A stretch of DNA of 64,000 nucleotides from contig NC_080670.1 of assembly GCF_030247195.1 (NCBI RefSeq), positions 96,866,401-96,930,400 of the forward strand, written 5' to 3'. The DNA is from Topomyia yanbarensis (Eukaryota > Arthropoda > Insecta > Diptera > Culicidae). Position numbers and translations under genes: made by a program. Of the stretch, positions 38,056-47,792 are shown piece after piece (position 1 is the first letter of the stretch; each line of letters opens with the position of its first letter). The notes beneath the pieces are model-generated. The model was not told the origin of the DNA, did no database searches, and saw only the letters and a list, made by a program, of their open reading frames with translations.

Positions 38056-39502
38056 GTGCTACAAGAACCACTCAGCCAGGAAGAAAAGAAGGCATTGAAA
38101 TACATCATTAACCAGAACAAGGAAATACTCTACACATATTCTGAAAAGCTCACATTTACCCATAAAATCAAACATAATATCAGGACCGCTGACAACATCC
38201 CAATATACACGAAATCTTATAAATATCCACAAATTTTTGAAAAAGAAATCCAAACGCAAGTGCGTAAGATGCTAAATGACTTAAATTATCGATATCGCCA
38301 TACGCTTCCCCCGTATGGATTGTACCGAAGAAAGCCGATGCATCCCGAAAAAAGAAATCTCGTTTAGTCATCGATTATCGAAAATTAAACGAGAAAACCA
38401 TTAACGACAAATATCCGATTCCGGATATAACGGACATACTGGACAAATTAGGTAGGGCTCGATATTTTTCAACAATTGACTTAGTATCAGGTTTTCACCA
38501 GATACAATTAGCAGAAGAAGATACCGAAAAAACTGCGTTTTCTGTAAATTCAGGGAAATACGAATTTACCAGAATGCCTTTTGGTTTGAAAAACGCACCC
38601 GCTACCTTTCAGCGAGTAATGGACTGCCTACTGCGCGAGCTAATAGGAGTGTGTTGTTTCGTCTACATGGACGACATTATCATTTTCTCTAGTTCACTGC
38701 AGGAGCAACAAAACGAAACATACAGAAAATACTTTCGAGTAACGAAAAAGCTGAAAGATGCTGGTCTGAAGATTCAATTAGACAAATGCGAATTCTTCAG
38801 AAAAGAGGTTCAATTTCTCGGGCACATCGTATCAGAAGACGGAGTAAAACCCAACGCTGATAAAATCGAAAGCATAAAAATCTGGCCAATGCCAAAATCT
38901 GAAAGAGAAGTTAGACAATTTCTCGGTACACTAGGCTACTACCGGAGGTTTATAAAAGATTTTGTCAAGGTGGTAAAACCAATGACTAAACTATTGAGGA
39001 AAGATACTGAGTTCAAAATAACGACCGAAATCGAAGACTGTTTTCAGAAATGCAAAAAGATTCTTTCCATGGACCCTGTGTTAATGTACCCAGACTTTAC
39101 TAAAGAATTTACATTAACAATAGATGCGAGCGACTATGCTATAGGAGCCGTTCTCTCCCAGGGACCAATCGGCAAAGATAGACCGATTGCATACGCCTCA
39201 CGTACTCTAAGCAAAACAGAAGAGAACTATTGCACACAGAAAAAGAGCTATTGGCAATCGTGTGGGCCGTGAAACATTTTCGACCATACCTGTATGGGAG
39301 AGAATTTAAATTAGTAACGGATCACCAACCATTGACCTATTCCCTAACGAACGCAAACAGTAAGATCGTTCGTTGGAAACTTGATCTAGGCGAGTTTGAC
39401 TACGAAATTATGTACAAACCCGGTAAGCAAAACGTCGTTGCCAACGCTCTTTCTACAATAAATCCTACAATAGAAAACCAGACAATAAACGCAAACTCTT
39501 AA
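38056..39502 (+). pseudogene. Ty3/gypsy reverse transcriptase and RNase H
   Basis: Polymerase and RNase H domains of the pol polyprotein. The RT N-terminal part (38056-38350) is followed by a frame change. TIDLVSGFHQIQL lies at about 38476, MPFGLKNAPATFQRVMD at 38574, and the catalytic YMDD at 38663-38674, followed by LGHIVSEDGVKPN and the thumb/connection. RNase H starts TIDASDYAIGAVLS (about 39119). A further frameshift near 39240 separates the RNase H catalytic Glu region (TEKELLAIVW). The tail KPGKQNVVANALS ends the domain. The catalytic residues are retained, but at least two frameshifts break translation. Confidence 0.88.
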
Positions 39503-40049
39503 GATAGCATAGAGGTAGAACCATCCTCAAGCGAAAGTGACGACCTGGAAACAATTCATTCGGCAGACACGAGTGACGACTATTTTATACCATGCACCGA
39601 AAAATCCATTAATTCTTTTAGGAACCAAATAATTTTAAAAATTAATCCCAAAGACATAACATCCTACGAGCAAATATTTCCTAAGTAACATCGTCACATA
39701 ATAACAAAACAAGATTATACAAAAAAAGACAGCCCCCTGTCAAGGACGACTTCTCTGTACAGCCAGCATCACTGCCATGAAAGGCAAAACATTGATTTTG
39801 AACCGAATGATTAGAAGCTGTATTTAGTTACAAAATGTCGATGCAAAACATCGTGTGGAATGCTTGAATATCGAGCATAGTGCCGAACATAATTCTTTGT
39901 TTGGGGCTTTATAGCTATAACGCCCCATATATGTCGGTCGCTGCCAAGCTCCATATGATGGTATAGGGTTGCCAGGAGGCTGGAAAAAGATATAGGTAAT
40001 TGACACCTTCAAAAATTTTCTTAACACCAAATGTTCAAACTGTCGGAAA

Positions 40050-40356
40050 ATGCCAATTTCACTCATTCAAATGGTTCAAGAAACATACAGAAAATACTTT
40101 TCAATTAATAAAACACATAAGATTCTCATTTCAGAATTACTCCTAGAAGACATAAGGATGGAAGACCAGCAGGACGAAATTATCCGAGAAACCCATAGCT
40201 ATGGCCATAGAGGCACAAAGGAAAATAAAAACCAAATATTACAAAAATTCTTTTTTCCACAGCTCGACAGAAAACTGAAAATTTTCGTAAGCACCTGTGA
40301 TATTTGCAAAAAAGCAAAATATGACAGATCACCGCCAAAATTAATTAGAAAAAGTT
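40050..40356 (+). pseudogene. Integrase N-terminal zinc domain
   Basis: HHCC zinc-binding domain of the integrase: the His pair lies in RETHSYGHRG and the Cys pair in CDICKKA. It is cut at 40357 by a 71-bp palindromic MITE. Confidence 0.8.
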
Positions 40357-40427
40357 GGGGAAAGAGGGTAACAGTGGAATTATGAAAACAATACGTTTTC
40401 ATAGTTCCACTGTTACCCTCTTTCCCC
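40357..40427. mobile_element. 71-bp palindromic MITE, copy 2
   Basis: Nearly identical to 29962-30032. It interrupts the errantivirus integrase between the zinc domain and the catalytic core. Flanks are tt on the left and tt on the right, so a 2-bp TSD is possible but not proven. Confidence 0.88.
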
Positions 40428-40558
40428 TTTTTTCGGCAAAACCCCGTTTGATAGAGTCCACATCGACGTCTTTTTCTTACAAGGTCAAAAGTGGTTAACT
40501 ATAGTTGATTCCTTCTCTAAATTAGCAAACGCAATTCATTTGCAAGCAAGAACTATAA
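40428..40558 (+). pseudogene. Integrase catalytic core, first part
   Basis: It contains the first catalytic Asp (FDRVHIDVFF) and the WLTIVDSFSKLANAIH strand. It stops at 40558, where element B is inserted. Confidence 0.85.
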
Positions 40559-40568
40559 CACTAGTTTA

Positions 40569-41327
40569 GGGGCCGTACACAAATGACGTAGCTTTTTTCT
40601 GGCGATTTTCGACCCCTCCCTCCCCCCTCGTAGCATTTGGTCACAAAATTCTAACCTCCCCCTTGTAAATGACGTAGCATATCTCTAACCACCCCCCACC
40701 CGCCCACGCAACGCGACCGGGAGATGAAAAAATTACATATGTTTTCCAATTCTTTTAAATATATGTCCTTACAAAATGTTTGACGACTTTTATCAATATT
40801 TTCATTATAACAGCAAATTGCCTACAAAAGAAGCCCATTTCATGACAAATATTGTGTGGATAGTTTTGTTTAGAATTTTACATGTCATAAAGCATGAAGA
40901 AAAGTTCACAATCCTGCAGCTGCCAACGATTTTAGGAAGCATAAGCTCAACTAAATTACTAAATTTTCTTTGATTGAATCCGAAAGAAAATTTAATTCAG
41001 CTACCAAAATAAGTCTACTAGTTAGCAATATTAGCTAACTACTGTGAAAATTTAAATTCGCATGAAAAATCTATCCTTTTCATTGCGAGCCTGCCATTCC
41101 GCGAACAGTAAAATTTACAAAATGAAAAACCGCGTGAAAATCAACTTAGGAATGGAGGAACATTAAATTGTTTTCTCTAATTAATGGGTTTTGATGCCCG
41201 CCAAAAAAATAAACTTAATGCTACGTCGCACAACTTCTGACACTACCCTCCCCCTCGTCACATTTCGTCACAAATTTGGTGTACCTCCCCTACATCCTAA
41301 AATGCTACGTCATTTATGCATGACCCC
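40569..41327. mobile_element. 759-bp Harbinger-like non-autonomous element
   Basis: The ends ggggccgtacacaaatgacg and its diverged complement (gctacgtcatttatgcatga then cccc) with TSD tta (40566-40568, 41328-41330). TTA target and GGG-starting TIRs suit PIF/Harbinger. It is inserted 10 bp inside the left end of element B. No transposase. Confidence 0.75.
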
Positions 41328-41752
41328 TTACAAAAAAAATGAAGCTTCAAGAAAAAATATATTTTAGATTAATTTGGGGCCGCTGAACACGAAAACAATA
41401 TTCATTTTTTTTGTTCAAAGAAGCAATTTCATGATTTTCTAAAAAAACTCGTTTTTGAGCACTTTTTGTAGTTTTTAGTCAATATTTCATGTCAAAATCA
41501 TCCAATTAATATAGTCAATATGCAGGTTGAAAGGTGCCGAGATGCCCTTTCCAAAAGCATGTAATATGTGTTGATCATATGTAAAATTTTTAGTGCTGCA
41601 AGCGTCCAAAGTTTAAAAAAAGTGCATTTTTGACCATTTTTAAAAGTTACACATTTTTAATTGTTTTTTTTATTGTTTATTTATTTCGTCAATCAAATGT
41701 AGACTACATTATATAAATATTAATTGCTTATATACTATCCTGTAAACTATTT

Positions 41753-44700
41753 CTATGTACTATGATGCCGTAAAGAGTTGAAAAACTGTTTTAAACTTGT
41801 TCGGGGCATGGTAAGGTCAATACTTTCACAATGCTCGTTATACACAGCCATCATCCGGTTTAGTGGTCCGAATTTAGCATAGTCTGTACGGTGATGACCT
41901 ATCGCGAACAAATTTCTATTGCGTAATTGACGAGTAGGAGCATATAAATTTAATTTTGACAAAATGTAAGATGAGTCAATACGCTGCATGACGATATCGT
42001 TTAGAAACGAGATCATAGCATAGTCCCGACGTTCTTTTAATGTTTGAATATCTATCAACATACAACGTGCTTCATAAGATGGAAGAGGGAATACTGTCCA
42101 TCTTAACTTGCGTAATGCATATAATAGAAACTGTTTTTGGATTGATTCAATTCTCACTTCGTGTTTTTTTATGAATGGTGACCAAACAATACTACAATAT
42201 TCTAAAATAGACCGAACATATGCTACGTAAAGAGTTTTAATTGTGTAAGGATCTTGAAAGTGATATCCGAAGCGTTTTATAAAATTAAGCATATTACTAG
42301 CTCTATGAACAATTGTGTTGTAATGTTCCACAAAGTTTAATTTTTTATCTAAGATAACTCCTAAATCTCTTATTTTATCGCATTTCTGAACGGTTTGATT
42401 ACCTAATGTAATTGACACGGAAGCCGTGATTTGTTTTCTGCTAAAAGTCATGAGATTACATTTTTTAACATTTAACTCCAGTAAACATTTACAACACCAT
42501 GTATAAAAGATTTGTGTTTCATCGTGAAAAACATTATAGTCATTATTATTTCTGATTTCTAAAAATAGCTTCATATCATCCGCATATATGAGAATATTAA
42601 TGTTTTTTAAAATAAGAGAGATGTCGTTGACATATAAAATAAAAAGAAGAGGTCCTAAGTGTGAACCTTGCGGAACCCCCGAAGTAACTTTAATTATATC
42701 AGATTTCATCTCATAGAATTTTACTATTTGCTGACGATCTGTTAAATACGACTTAATCCAATTGAGGAGTCTCATCTCGATTCCCAATTTTTCAAGTTTG
42801 AATATTAACATGGGAATGTCCAGCTTATCGAAAGCTTTGCTGAAGTCAGTGTAAAGAGCTTCTATATGATTTCCTTTATCCATGGCATTTAACGAGTAAT
42901 CAACAAATTCTAAAAGGTTTGTACTAGTTGAACGGCCTTTAAAAAACCCATGTTGTGAATTTGTTATTTTATGTTTGACTTGGTTGAAAATGGTTTTATT
43001 TATGATGGATTCGAAAAGTTTGGGAAAGCAAGACAGAATGGCAATTCCACGATAATTGCGAATATCAGATTTTTTACCCGATTTATAAATAGGTATTAAA
43101 AAAGATTTTTTCCAATCTTTTGGGAAAATACCAGATTCTAGTGACTTATTGAACAGCCAGAATAAAGGTGACGTAAGCTCAGTTGCTAAATTCTTTATGA
43201 AAGCAGGTGGAATTCCATCAGGTCCTGAGCCTTTAGTGGCATCTAGATCATTGAGACCAGACAAGATATCTTGAACATTAATGTGACTGACACCAACATC
43301 CCTTGAATAATCAGGAAAATAAGAAAAATATTCAAAGTCACGATCATTGTCTGAATAGTTAGAATAAGTTTCTTGAAAAAATGTTGCGAAGAGATTACAA
43401 ATATCTTTTGAAGTTTCACCCTCTTTCCCATCTAAAGACATTTTTGATGGGAAGTTGCATGAATTCAACTTAGTTTTGATGTAATTAAAAAAGTTTTTTG
43501 GGCATGACTTGATCTCATTTTCAGTTTTTGCATTATATACAGTTAGTGCCGAAGAAATAGCCAAAGTTAGTTGGTCACGAATGTTAAGGTATTTTTCCAA
43601 ATTATCCTGATTATTGTGTTTTCTGTAAATTTTGTGAGCTTTTTGCTTCCGATTTTTCAAATTAATAATTTCCTTGTTGAACCAAACTGGATTTTTGGAT
43701 GCATGATTTCGTCGTTTTTTCGTGAGTGGAACTTCCTCCTGTATTATTTGCCATAAAATATTATAAAAGATCTCCACTCCACATTCAACGTTCACTTGAT
43801 TCTTTAAAAGGGACTGCCAATTAGCACTGCTTAATTTATATTTAATATTTTCATAATTTGCTTTTCTATAATCGAAAACGTCCTCGAAGTCACAATCAAT
43901 GAAATTATGATTCTTGTGCACAAAAATAGAGAATTCTATTGCTGTGTGAAACGTTTCATTTTTCCATAAGGGAGAATGAGATTCATCAACACAGAAATCT
44001 TCATTAATGTTTGTTAATAGCAGATCTAAATAACGATTGTGTTGATTTTTTATATGGTTTATTTGATTGAGTCCTAGCAATGCAATTTTCTCAAACATAT
44101 ATTGTAATGTTTCGTTATCACCAACGACAGGAAGTAGAATGCTCTCATTTTCAGAGTCAGGAATAAAATCTAAGTTGCGCTGATTAAAATCACCATAAAT
44201 ATGAACTTTGAATTCTGGAGGAAAATTAGAGATTATTTCTTCAGCTGCTTGAAAGAAAATCTCATATGTTGATTTGTAAGCTAGGTCCGGTGGAAAGTAC
44301 ACTGAGACAAAAATGTGGATTTCATCAGCGATATGTGCTTTAACCCATACATGTTCAAATTCTTTGAATTTTGGTGAGACAATAAGATCGGAATTAAATA
44401 TAGATGAAACTGCGATGAGAACTCCTCCGCCTGACATTCTTTGGGTTAGTCGTAAATCACGATCATCTCTAAAAACATTATAGTCACTACCGAAAACCTC
44501 TTCACTTTTTATATCCTCATTCCAACTTGTTTCGGTACCTAGAATTATCGAAAATGAGGAGCCTAATATACTCTTATGGATTTCGTTCATCTTTACGGCG
44601 CTCCTCATTCTATTAAAATTTTGACAGTAAACCAAAATTTCAGTGGCTTTCGAAGAAGTTGGTTGTGATTCGTTATTCGTAAAAATATTGTTTAAAACTA

Positions 44701-44773
44701 TTGTACTGTTACCAGTTGCGTCATGCTTGTCCTGGTCTGCCTCTGAGAAGTGCGTTAAAATTGGCGAAAACAC
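41753..44773 (-). CDS. ORF2: AP-endonuclease and reverse transcriptase
   Basis: 1006 codons, uninterrupted. Residues about 45-290 form an APE-type endonuclease (EILVYCQNFNRMRS, HIYGDFNQRNLDF); the usual SDH motif appears as FHTAIEF, so its catalytic state is uncertain. RT lies at about 495-800: GSGPDGIPPAFIKN, LYTDFSKAFDKLDIP, GVPQGSHLGPLLFILYVND and the catalytic YADD at residues 730-733. The C-terminal part (VRSILEYCSIVWSPF onward) is typical of CR1/Jockey. There is no RNase H. The frame opens with GTG at 44773, inside ORF1, and its first ATG is only residue 56, so translation is probably coupled to ORF1. It nicks the target DNA and copies the element RNA there (family knowledge). Confidence 0.92.
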   Translation of the reverse strand: MFSPILTHFSEADQDKHDATGNSTIVLNNIFTNNESQPTSSKATEILVYCQNFNRMRSAVKMNEIHKSILGSSFSIILGTETSWNEDIKSEEVFGSDYNVFRDDRDLRLTQRMSGGGVLIAVSSIFNSDLIVSPKFKEFEHVWVKAHIADEIHIFVSVYFPPDLAYKSTYEIFFQAAEEIISNFPPEFKVHIYGDFNQRNLDFIPDSENESILLPVVGDNETLQYMFEKIALLGLNQINHIKNQHNRYLDLLLTNINEDFCVDESHSPLWKNETFHTAIEFSIFVHKNHNFIDCDFEDVFDYRKANYENIKYKLSSANWQSLLKNQVNVECGVEIFYNILWQIIQEEVPLTKKRRNHASKNPVWFNKEIINLKNRKQKAHKIYRKHNNQDNLEKYLNIRDQLTLAISSALTVYNAKTENEIKSCPKNFFNYIKTKLNSCNFPSKMSLDGKEGETSKDICNLFATFFQETYSNYSDNDRDFEYFSYFPDYSRDVGVSHINVQDILSGLNDLDATKGSGPDGIPPAFIKNLATELTSPLFWLFNKSLESGIFPKDWKKSFLIPIYKSGKKSDIRNYRGIAILSCFPKLFESIINKTIFNQVKHKITNSQHGFFKGRSTSTNLLEFVDYSLNAMDKGNHIEALYTDFSKAFDKLDIPMLIFKLEKLGIEMRLLNWIKSYLTDRQQIVKFYEMKSDIIKVTSGVPQGSHLGPLLFILYVNDISLILKNINILIYADDMKLFLEIRNNNDYNVFHDETQIFYTWCCKCLLELNVKKCNLMTFSRKQITASVSITLGNQTVQKCDKIRDLGVILDKKLNFVEHYNTIVHRASNMLNFIKRFGYHFQDPYTIKTLYVAYVRSILEYCSIVWSPFIKKHEVRIESIQKQFLLYALRKLRWTVFPLPSYEARCMLIDIQTLKERRDYAMISFLNDIVMQRIDSSYILSKLNLYAPTRQLRNRNLFAIGHHRTDYAKFGPLNRMMAVYNEHCESIDLTMPRTSLKQFFNSLRHHST

Positions 44774-46173
44774 GAACGTTCACAGGAGCAAGATGAACAA
44801 TGATGTTTATTGTTATGGTGATTGTTGTTAAGACCATTGTTGTTTCTATTGCAAATGCTGTTTCTGTTGTTGTTGTTGTTGCTGTAACTGCTGTTTCTGT
44901 TTTCGTTGTGGTTGTTGTTATTTCTGTTGTAGTTGTTGTTGCTGTTTTTGTTGTAGTTGCTTATTCTGTGATTATTGTTGTTGTTGTTGTTGTTACTGCT
45001 GTTAATGTTGTTGTTTCTGTTTCCGTTGTGGTCGTTATTGTTTATGTTGTGCCTGTTTCTATTGAAATTGTTGGTGGTATTATTGGACTTGTAGCTGTTG
45101 TTTTTGTTGCTATTGTTGTTGTTTCTATTTTGGTTGTAGTTGTGATTATTGTTATTGTTGTACTTATTGCGGTTCCTGTTCTTATTGCACTTGCTATCTT
45201 TGTTGTTGCAGTTGTTATTGTTATTACTGTTGATATTGCTGTATCTTGTACCCTGTTTTCTTCTCGATTTTTTACTCTTTGCTGCTTTATCTTTCTCTTT
45301 TTGTTGTTTAATGCGACGCTGTTTACGTAAGTCATATTCTGACCAGTCGGAGCGCCACACTCTTTTCGAACCAAGTGTGCGCCATCCATCTTTTGCCACT
45401 TGATTATGCTGCGAACCTGAGATAGCAGTTTTATTTGAAACGACGGTCAATTCGTCCATCAGACTGGGGGGAGACACCACAGGTGTCAAACGAGCATTAT
45501 TAACACTGGTTTCCAGGGTACTAATTGTCGCGGCAATTGCCCTTACTTCGTCTAAAATATCGTCGCCAACAGCGCTGGCTTGTGATTTTATTTCGTCAAG
45601 AGCATCACGAGCAGAAAACGACTGGTTACCGGTATGTTCGTTGCATTGAGACGCCATGTCAATGGTTATTACGCTTAAATTTTGAACTTCGCAGCATATT
45701 TTTTTTAGCTCACGAGTCAGGTCAGTTGTGAGCTCCACCACGTACTCCTCAATGCGCTTCCTTGTGGATTCCATAGATATGTTGAATAATGACGTGATAT
45801 GATTTTTTAAAACAACGAGCTCATCGGCCTTATTGACCGCGTTGTTTTCCATAGTGCGCGATAATGTTGACACCGCATAATCAACTTTCGCGCAGGTGAT
45901 ATTATTTACATTAGTCACCGCTTTTTTGGAATCCGTTTGCGTCTTGATTAAATTAAAGAGCTGCTCCTGTTGGAAAAGCACTTTACGTGTGTCAATCCCC
46001 GTTTTAAGATTATGCTGACAATCCGAGCATAGAGGAATCATAAAAGACGTGATGTGATGCTCTTGGTGCCGTTGCACTCCTACACAGGCCGCGTGATACG
46101 ATTTGTTGCAAAACTCGCACTTCCATAAAAAACGATCATCACTAATTGAACACGATCGAACACTGCACGACAT
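44755..46173 (-). CDS. ORF1: PHD-like finger protein with Asn-rich domain
   Basis: 472 residues from the ATG at 46173. The N-terminal PHD-type cluster is C3, C8, C19, C22, H27, C30, C49 and C52 (WKCEFCNKSYHAACVG). A helical middle follows, with DGWRTLGSKRVWRSDW at about 260. From about residue 300 to 450 the protein is dominated by Asn with Arg/Lys/Tyr, encoded by an AAC/AAT trinucleotide run (44850-45230), and it ends in a short Cys-rich segment (CSSCSCERSC). CR1-clade ORF1 proteins bind element RNA; the basic Asn-rich tail fits nucleic-acid binding. Its end overlaps the start of ORF2 by 19 nt. The valine-rich frame on the other strand is a shadow of the triplet repeat. Confidence 0.85.
   Translation of the reverse strand: MSCSVRSCSISDDRFLWKCEFCNKSYHAACVGVQRHQEHHITSFMIPLCSDCQHNLKTGIDTRKVLFQQEQLFNLIKTQTDSKKAVTNVNNITCAKVDYAVSTLSRTMENNAVNKADELVVLKNHITSLFNISMESTRKRIEEYVVELTTDLTRELKKICCEVQNLSVITIDMASQCNEHTGNQSFSARDALDEIKSQASAVGDDILDEVRAIAATISTLETSVNNARLTPVVSPPSLMDELTVVSNKTAISGSQHNQVAKDGWRTLGSKRVWRSDWSEYDLRKQRRIKQQKEKDKAAKSKKSRRKQGTRYSNINSNNNNNCNNKDSKCNKNRNRNKYNNNNNHNYNQNRNNNNSNKNNSYKSNNTTNNFNRNRHNINNNDHNGNRNNNINSSNNNNNNNNHRISNYNKNSNNNYNRNNNNHNENRNSSYSNNNNNRNSICNRNNNGLNNNHHNNKHHCSSCSCERSCFRQF
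44850..45230 (-). repeat. Imperfect (AAC/AAT)n triplet repeat inside ORF1
   Basis: On the plus strand this reads as tgt/ttg/att runs (ttgttgttgttg). Every interruption keeps the frame, so the repeat expands or contracts the Asn tract without breaking ORF1. Confidence 0.85.
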
Positions 46174-46446
46174 AATGCTGACTATTTTTTTTTCGAAAAT
46201 CGCGCGCGGCTTGAATTAAATTAATCAAATAAATACTTGTAGCGTAGCGCCGTTCAACTACGTCTACTACCGGTAACGGTCGACTAAGAACTTTACAGAA
46301 AAACGAATCCTTTTTCAAACCTTTTAAAATCTAAGATGACAGATAATATGTTTACGTTAATTTTAAGCCTAATATCACTAACATCGGATGGAAAATGTTG
46401 ATGCTATGGCACATTGAGCGAAATGGAAATTTTATGATTTTAGCAG

Positions 46447-46610
46447 TCCCTGTCCTGGTGCGGCGGTTTAGAGGGTGTAGCACTTGTCTCATAAACCAGT
46501 CATCAAATATTCGAGTCCCTATCTGGACTCAGTGGGATTGTAGCACTAGCCACTTTATGTTCTGTGAACTGAGAATCGGCTGCGAAGCCTGTTGAAGCAG
46601 AAGGCGAAAA
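46447..46610 (+). repeat. tRNA-derived SINE, copy 2
   Basis: Box A-like tggtgcggcgg (46456-46466) and box B attcgagtccc (46509-46519). Same position as copy 1 within the CACTA-terminal family, so it entered before copies A and B separated. Confidence 0.75.
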
Positions 46611-47792
46611 TTCCTTTAATTTATTAAATATGTACTCACCACAGACAAAACAAAACTTTTCCAACGAATATTTCCACATTTTAAAAAGAGCACTTAGTTG
46701 TACAATGAAATATCCAAAACCATTCAAATGCCGCAGGATGGATGGATGCAAGCTCGAGAAGACAGTAGCCAACACAAACAATAACTATCCAGTATAGAAG
46801 ATTATTTCAGCCAAAAATATGATTGTGCGAAAAATAAAAAGTTACAGTTTTCACTCAATGCTTCATACCAAAAGGTCGAACACTAGACTTTTTTTACTTT
46901 GGTCGATTTTAATCATAATAAATGTACATTTGATCTACACATATTATACTGTTTCGATCGGATCCTATTTGAACAAGGTATTGACAAATAACTAAAATAG
47001 TGCCCAAAACACCTTTTTCGAAGAAATCTTGAAAATGCTTCTTTAAAAAAAGTGGACTTTGTTTTCGTATTCAGCGATCCAAAATTAACTTAGAAAACAG
47101 CTCTCTTTTTAGCTTATCACGATTACCTTAAAATTGTTAAAATCTGTCACATAAGATTCTAAAAATATGAAAAATCATTTTTCTGTAATAAAAAACAGAG
47201 CAAAACCAAAAATGAGGAATCAAAAGAAAAACTTTTTTTAAACTCGAACTTCTTTGAAAGAGAAATTGAGTATTATTTTCGTGTTCAGCTACGCAAAATT
47301 AATCTAGAAAACACTTTTTCTCGCAACTTCATTTTTCATGTAAACTAGTGTAATCTTATTTAAGACCAAAAAAGAAATGTGAAAAACAGAACAATTTTCA
47401 CTCGGTGCTTAATAACATCACCAGTTTATATCGGATTTTCGTGACCTTAGGCTTAAAATTCACGTTTGAAGTTTGTCCGTCACATAAGGTTTTAAAAGAA
47501 TTTTTTTGCCGAATTATTTTTTTATGAAAAATCAACTAAAAATGAGTAATTTTACCAAACATTACTTTTTTTGACTTTGGTTGCTCTTAACCCTAAATTA
47601 TTGATATTTAATTCAAACATGTTATACATTTTTGGAATGGGCATATCAATACCTTTCGAATGGTGAGTCAATTGTGTTAAATGGAAGATTTGTTCCTGAG
47701 ATATTGACCAATAACTGCAAAAAGTGCTCAAAAACACGTTTTTCAAAAAATCTCAACAACGGTTCTTTGAAAAAGAAAATGGATATGATTTT

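Larger units (their letters stand above)
41673..46291 (-). mobile_element. Full-length CR1-like non-LTR retrotransposon
   Basis: 4619 bp with about 118 bp of 5' leader, two long overlapping ORFs, about 80 bp of 3' UTR and a tail of aaataaataaac-like units rather than pure poly-A. Flanked by ttta on both sides (41669-41672, 46292-46295), a probable 4-bp TSD, and placed inside a homopolymer region of element B when compared with element A (about 16590). Both ORFs are free of stops, so this copy may be competent. Confidence 0.88.

Noticed and set aside
44800..45330. Valine-rich plus-strand frame of 176 codons
   Set aside because: Antisense shadow of the Asn-rich triplet repeat in ORF1; no start context or domain.
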